Of a stretch of DNA of 6,774 nucleotides, positions 6,209-6,774 are shown piece after piece. Position 1 is the stretch's first letter; every line of letters starts with the position of its first letter. Source of the stretch: Candidatus Woesebacteria bacterium (GTDB lineage: Bacteria; Patescibacteriota; Microgenomatia; UBA1406; GWC2-37-13). The position numbers and the translations under genes were made by a program. A model generated the notes under the pieces. That model did no database searches and was not told the origin of the DNA. It saw only the letters and a list, made by a program, of their open reading frames with translations. The DNA lies in NCBI GenBank assembly GCA_017993865.1, contig JAGOLU010000048.1:1-6774 (forward strand), written 5' to 3'.

Positions 6209-6265
6209 CGCCTTACTCGACACCATATCTTACTTGCGTTCTGTCCCACGGGCCCTGCCTATACT

Positions 6266-6774
6266 TTAATCTTTTGTTCCCACCAAATATACTGCTTGCC
6301 AAGGTCGATAGTTGGAGACAAATCGTTTTTCTTGTATTATTTCGTCACCTCGAGTCACTTTATAATCAAACCATGCATTCAGCCCGTTCGCAGCCCAATC
6401 CACCTGCTTTCGCTGGCCGCGCGGGAGTGTTGGGTCTTCTTGTTCTCGAGACTCAGGAGCAGGGATAGAATTACCCATTTTTACATCAGAGATAAATATA
6501 GTTCGCTTGTCTTTCTTACCCCAAAACGTATATTTCAACAAATTGTTATCTGTGTCTGCTTCTGTTTGGATTAATATCGCTGCGGGAGTATCGTTGCGGA
6601 AAGAGAAATCTTGACTTGGAGAATACACGGTCGCATCTCGACCCGGTGTCGAGTCGTTTTCGTAGTAGTGAACCCTATATGCGTGAGGCGCCCATGCCAC
6701 AATGGGCAAACCGCTCTTAATGGCCGCGCGGAACATCGTTGTCGAGGTTTGGCACACTCCGCCTCCATCCCCAA
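6266..6774 (-). CDS. VanW family protein, 3' part (5' end outside the window)
   Basis: C-terminal 168 residues of a VanW-domain protein; the reading frame is open to the window edge. The VanW signature is clear: GDGGGVCQTSTTMFRAA followed by GLPIV, then PHAYRVHYY, then an all-beta region (ATVYSPSQDFSFRND, PAAILIQTEAD, YTFWGK). The C-terminal part reads TLPRGQRKQVDWAANG, then YKVTRGDEIIQEKRF and NYRPWQAVYLVG, a G5-like layout often seen after VanW. Full-length family members usually have an N-terminal membrane anchor and one or more peptidoglycan-binding-like domains, expected to lie off the right edge. The family is named from vancomycin-resistance clusters but its biochemical role is unknown; it is common in bacteria with no resistance cluster, so resistance should not be inferred. 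It stops at TAA 6268-6266, 83 bp before the hydrolase. Confidence 0.92.
   Translation of the reverse strand, partial: GDGGGVCQTSTTMFRAAIKSGLPIVAWAPHAYRVHYYENDSTPGRDATVYSPSQDFSFRNDTPAAILIQTEADTDNNLLKYTFWGKKDKRTIFISDVKMGNSIPAPESREQEDPTLPRGQRKQVDWAANGLNAWFDYKVTRGDEIIQEKRFVSNYRPWQAVYLVGTKD

Noticed and set aside
5893..6249. 118-codon minus-strand frame with a GTG start overlapping the hydrolase.
   Set aside because: It is out of frame with the GTSAGG and PGLGD motifs and its product is low-complexity His/Arg/Ser-rich text. A frameshift joining it to the hydrolase is not needed, because the true frame already encodes strand 1.
6240..6265. GC-rich palindromic stretch (GGGCCC) just past the VanW stop, considered as a terminator.
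   Set aside because: The arms leave no workable loop and there is no T-run after it on the minus strand.
6266..6774. Vancomycin resistance determinant, because of the VanW name.
   Set aside because: No vanHAX ligase or dehydrogenase genes are present; VanW domains are widespread in bacteria without resistance clusters.
1..6774. Alternative genetic code (TGA read as Gly).
   Set aside because: The surface-protein gene ends naturally at TGA after its C-terminal membrane helix, and no conserved motif in the window needs TGA to be read as an amino acid.
1..6774. Mobile element, defence island, CRISPR array or RNA gene.
   Set aside because: No transposase, integrase, terminal inverted repeat, spaced direct repeats, tRNA cloverleaf or rRNA segment was found; almost every base is in a conserved gene.

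Overview
The window looks like ordinary, gene-dense chromosome of a small-genome bacterium, most likely a Candidate Phyla Radiation (Patescibacteria) member, with Microgenomates-type lineages as my best guess. This is inferred from three things: compact versions of universal proteins (a 225-residue triosephosphate isomerase, a 622-residue UvrD/PcrA-type helicase without the usual C-terminal extension), envelope proteins typical of these lineages (Fn3/Ig-like protein with a Pro/Thr linker, LCP protein, VanW protein), and almost no intergenic DNA. TGA ends the first gene, so the standard bacterial code (table 11) applies and the TGA=Gly code of Gracilibacteria/SR1 does not. No RNA gene, insertion sequence, CRISPR array, phage gene or defence system is visible.

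Layout from left to right: (1) a plus-strand gene for a membrane-anchored Fn3/Ig-like surface protein; (2) a minus-strand pair, tpiA then an LCP-family gene, overlapping by 14 bp and convergent on gene 1 with another 14-bp overlap; (3) a short divergent region (3068-3134) with a perfect TATAAT on the minus strand; (4) a plus-strand pair, the helicase and a hexapeptide-repeat acyltransferase, 21 bp apart with an extended -10-like sequence in the gap; (5) a minus-strand alpha/beta hydrolase whose stop codon abuts the acyltransferase stop codon; (6) an 83-bp gap carrying a degenerate 7-nt repeat; (7) the 3' part of a minus-strand VanW-family gene that runs off the right edge.

Four of the seven genes concern the cell envelope: the surface protein, the LCP enzyme (glycopolymer attachment), the acyltransferase (acylation of a sugar or polysaccharide) and VanW. 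The other three are housekeeping or general enzymes: glycolysis, DNA repair or replication, and an uncharacterised hydrolase. I see no pathway linking all seven. The points most worth a second look are the hydrolase, which has no standard start codon upstream of its essential first beta strand; the absence of Shine-Dalgarno sequences before every visible start; the archaeal-like compact TIM; the trimmed helicase; and the terminator-less convergent junctions. I do not see convincing evidence of a new multi-gene system here.
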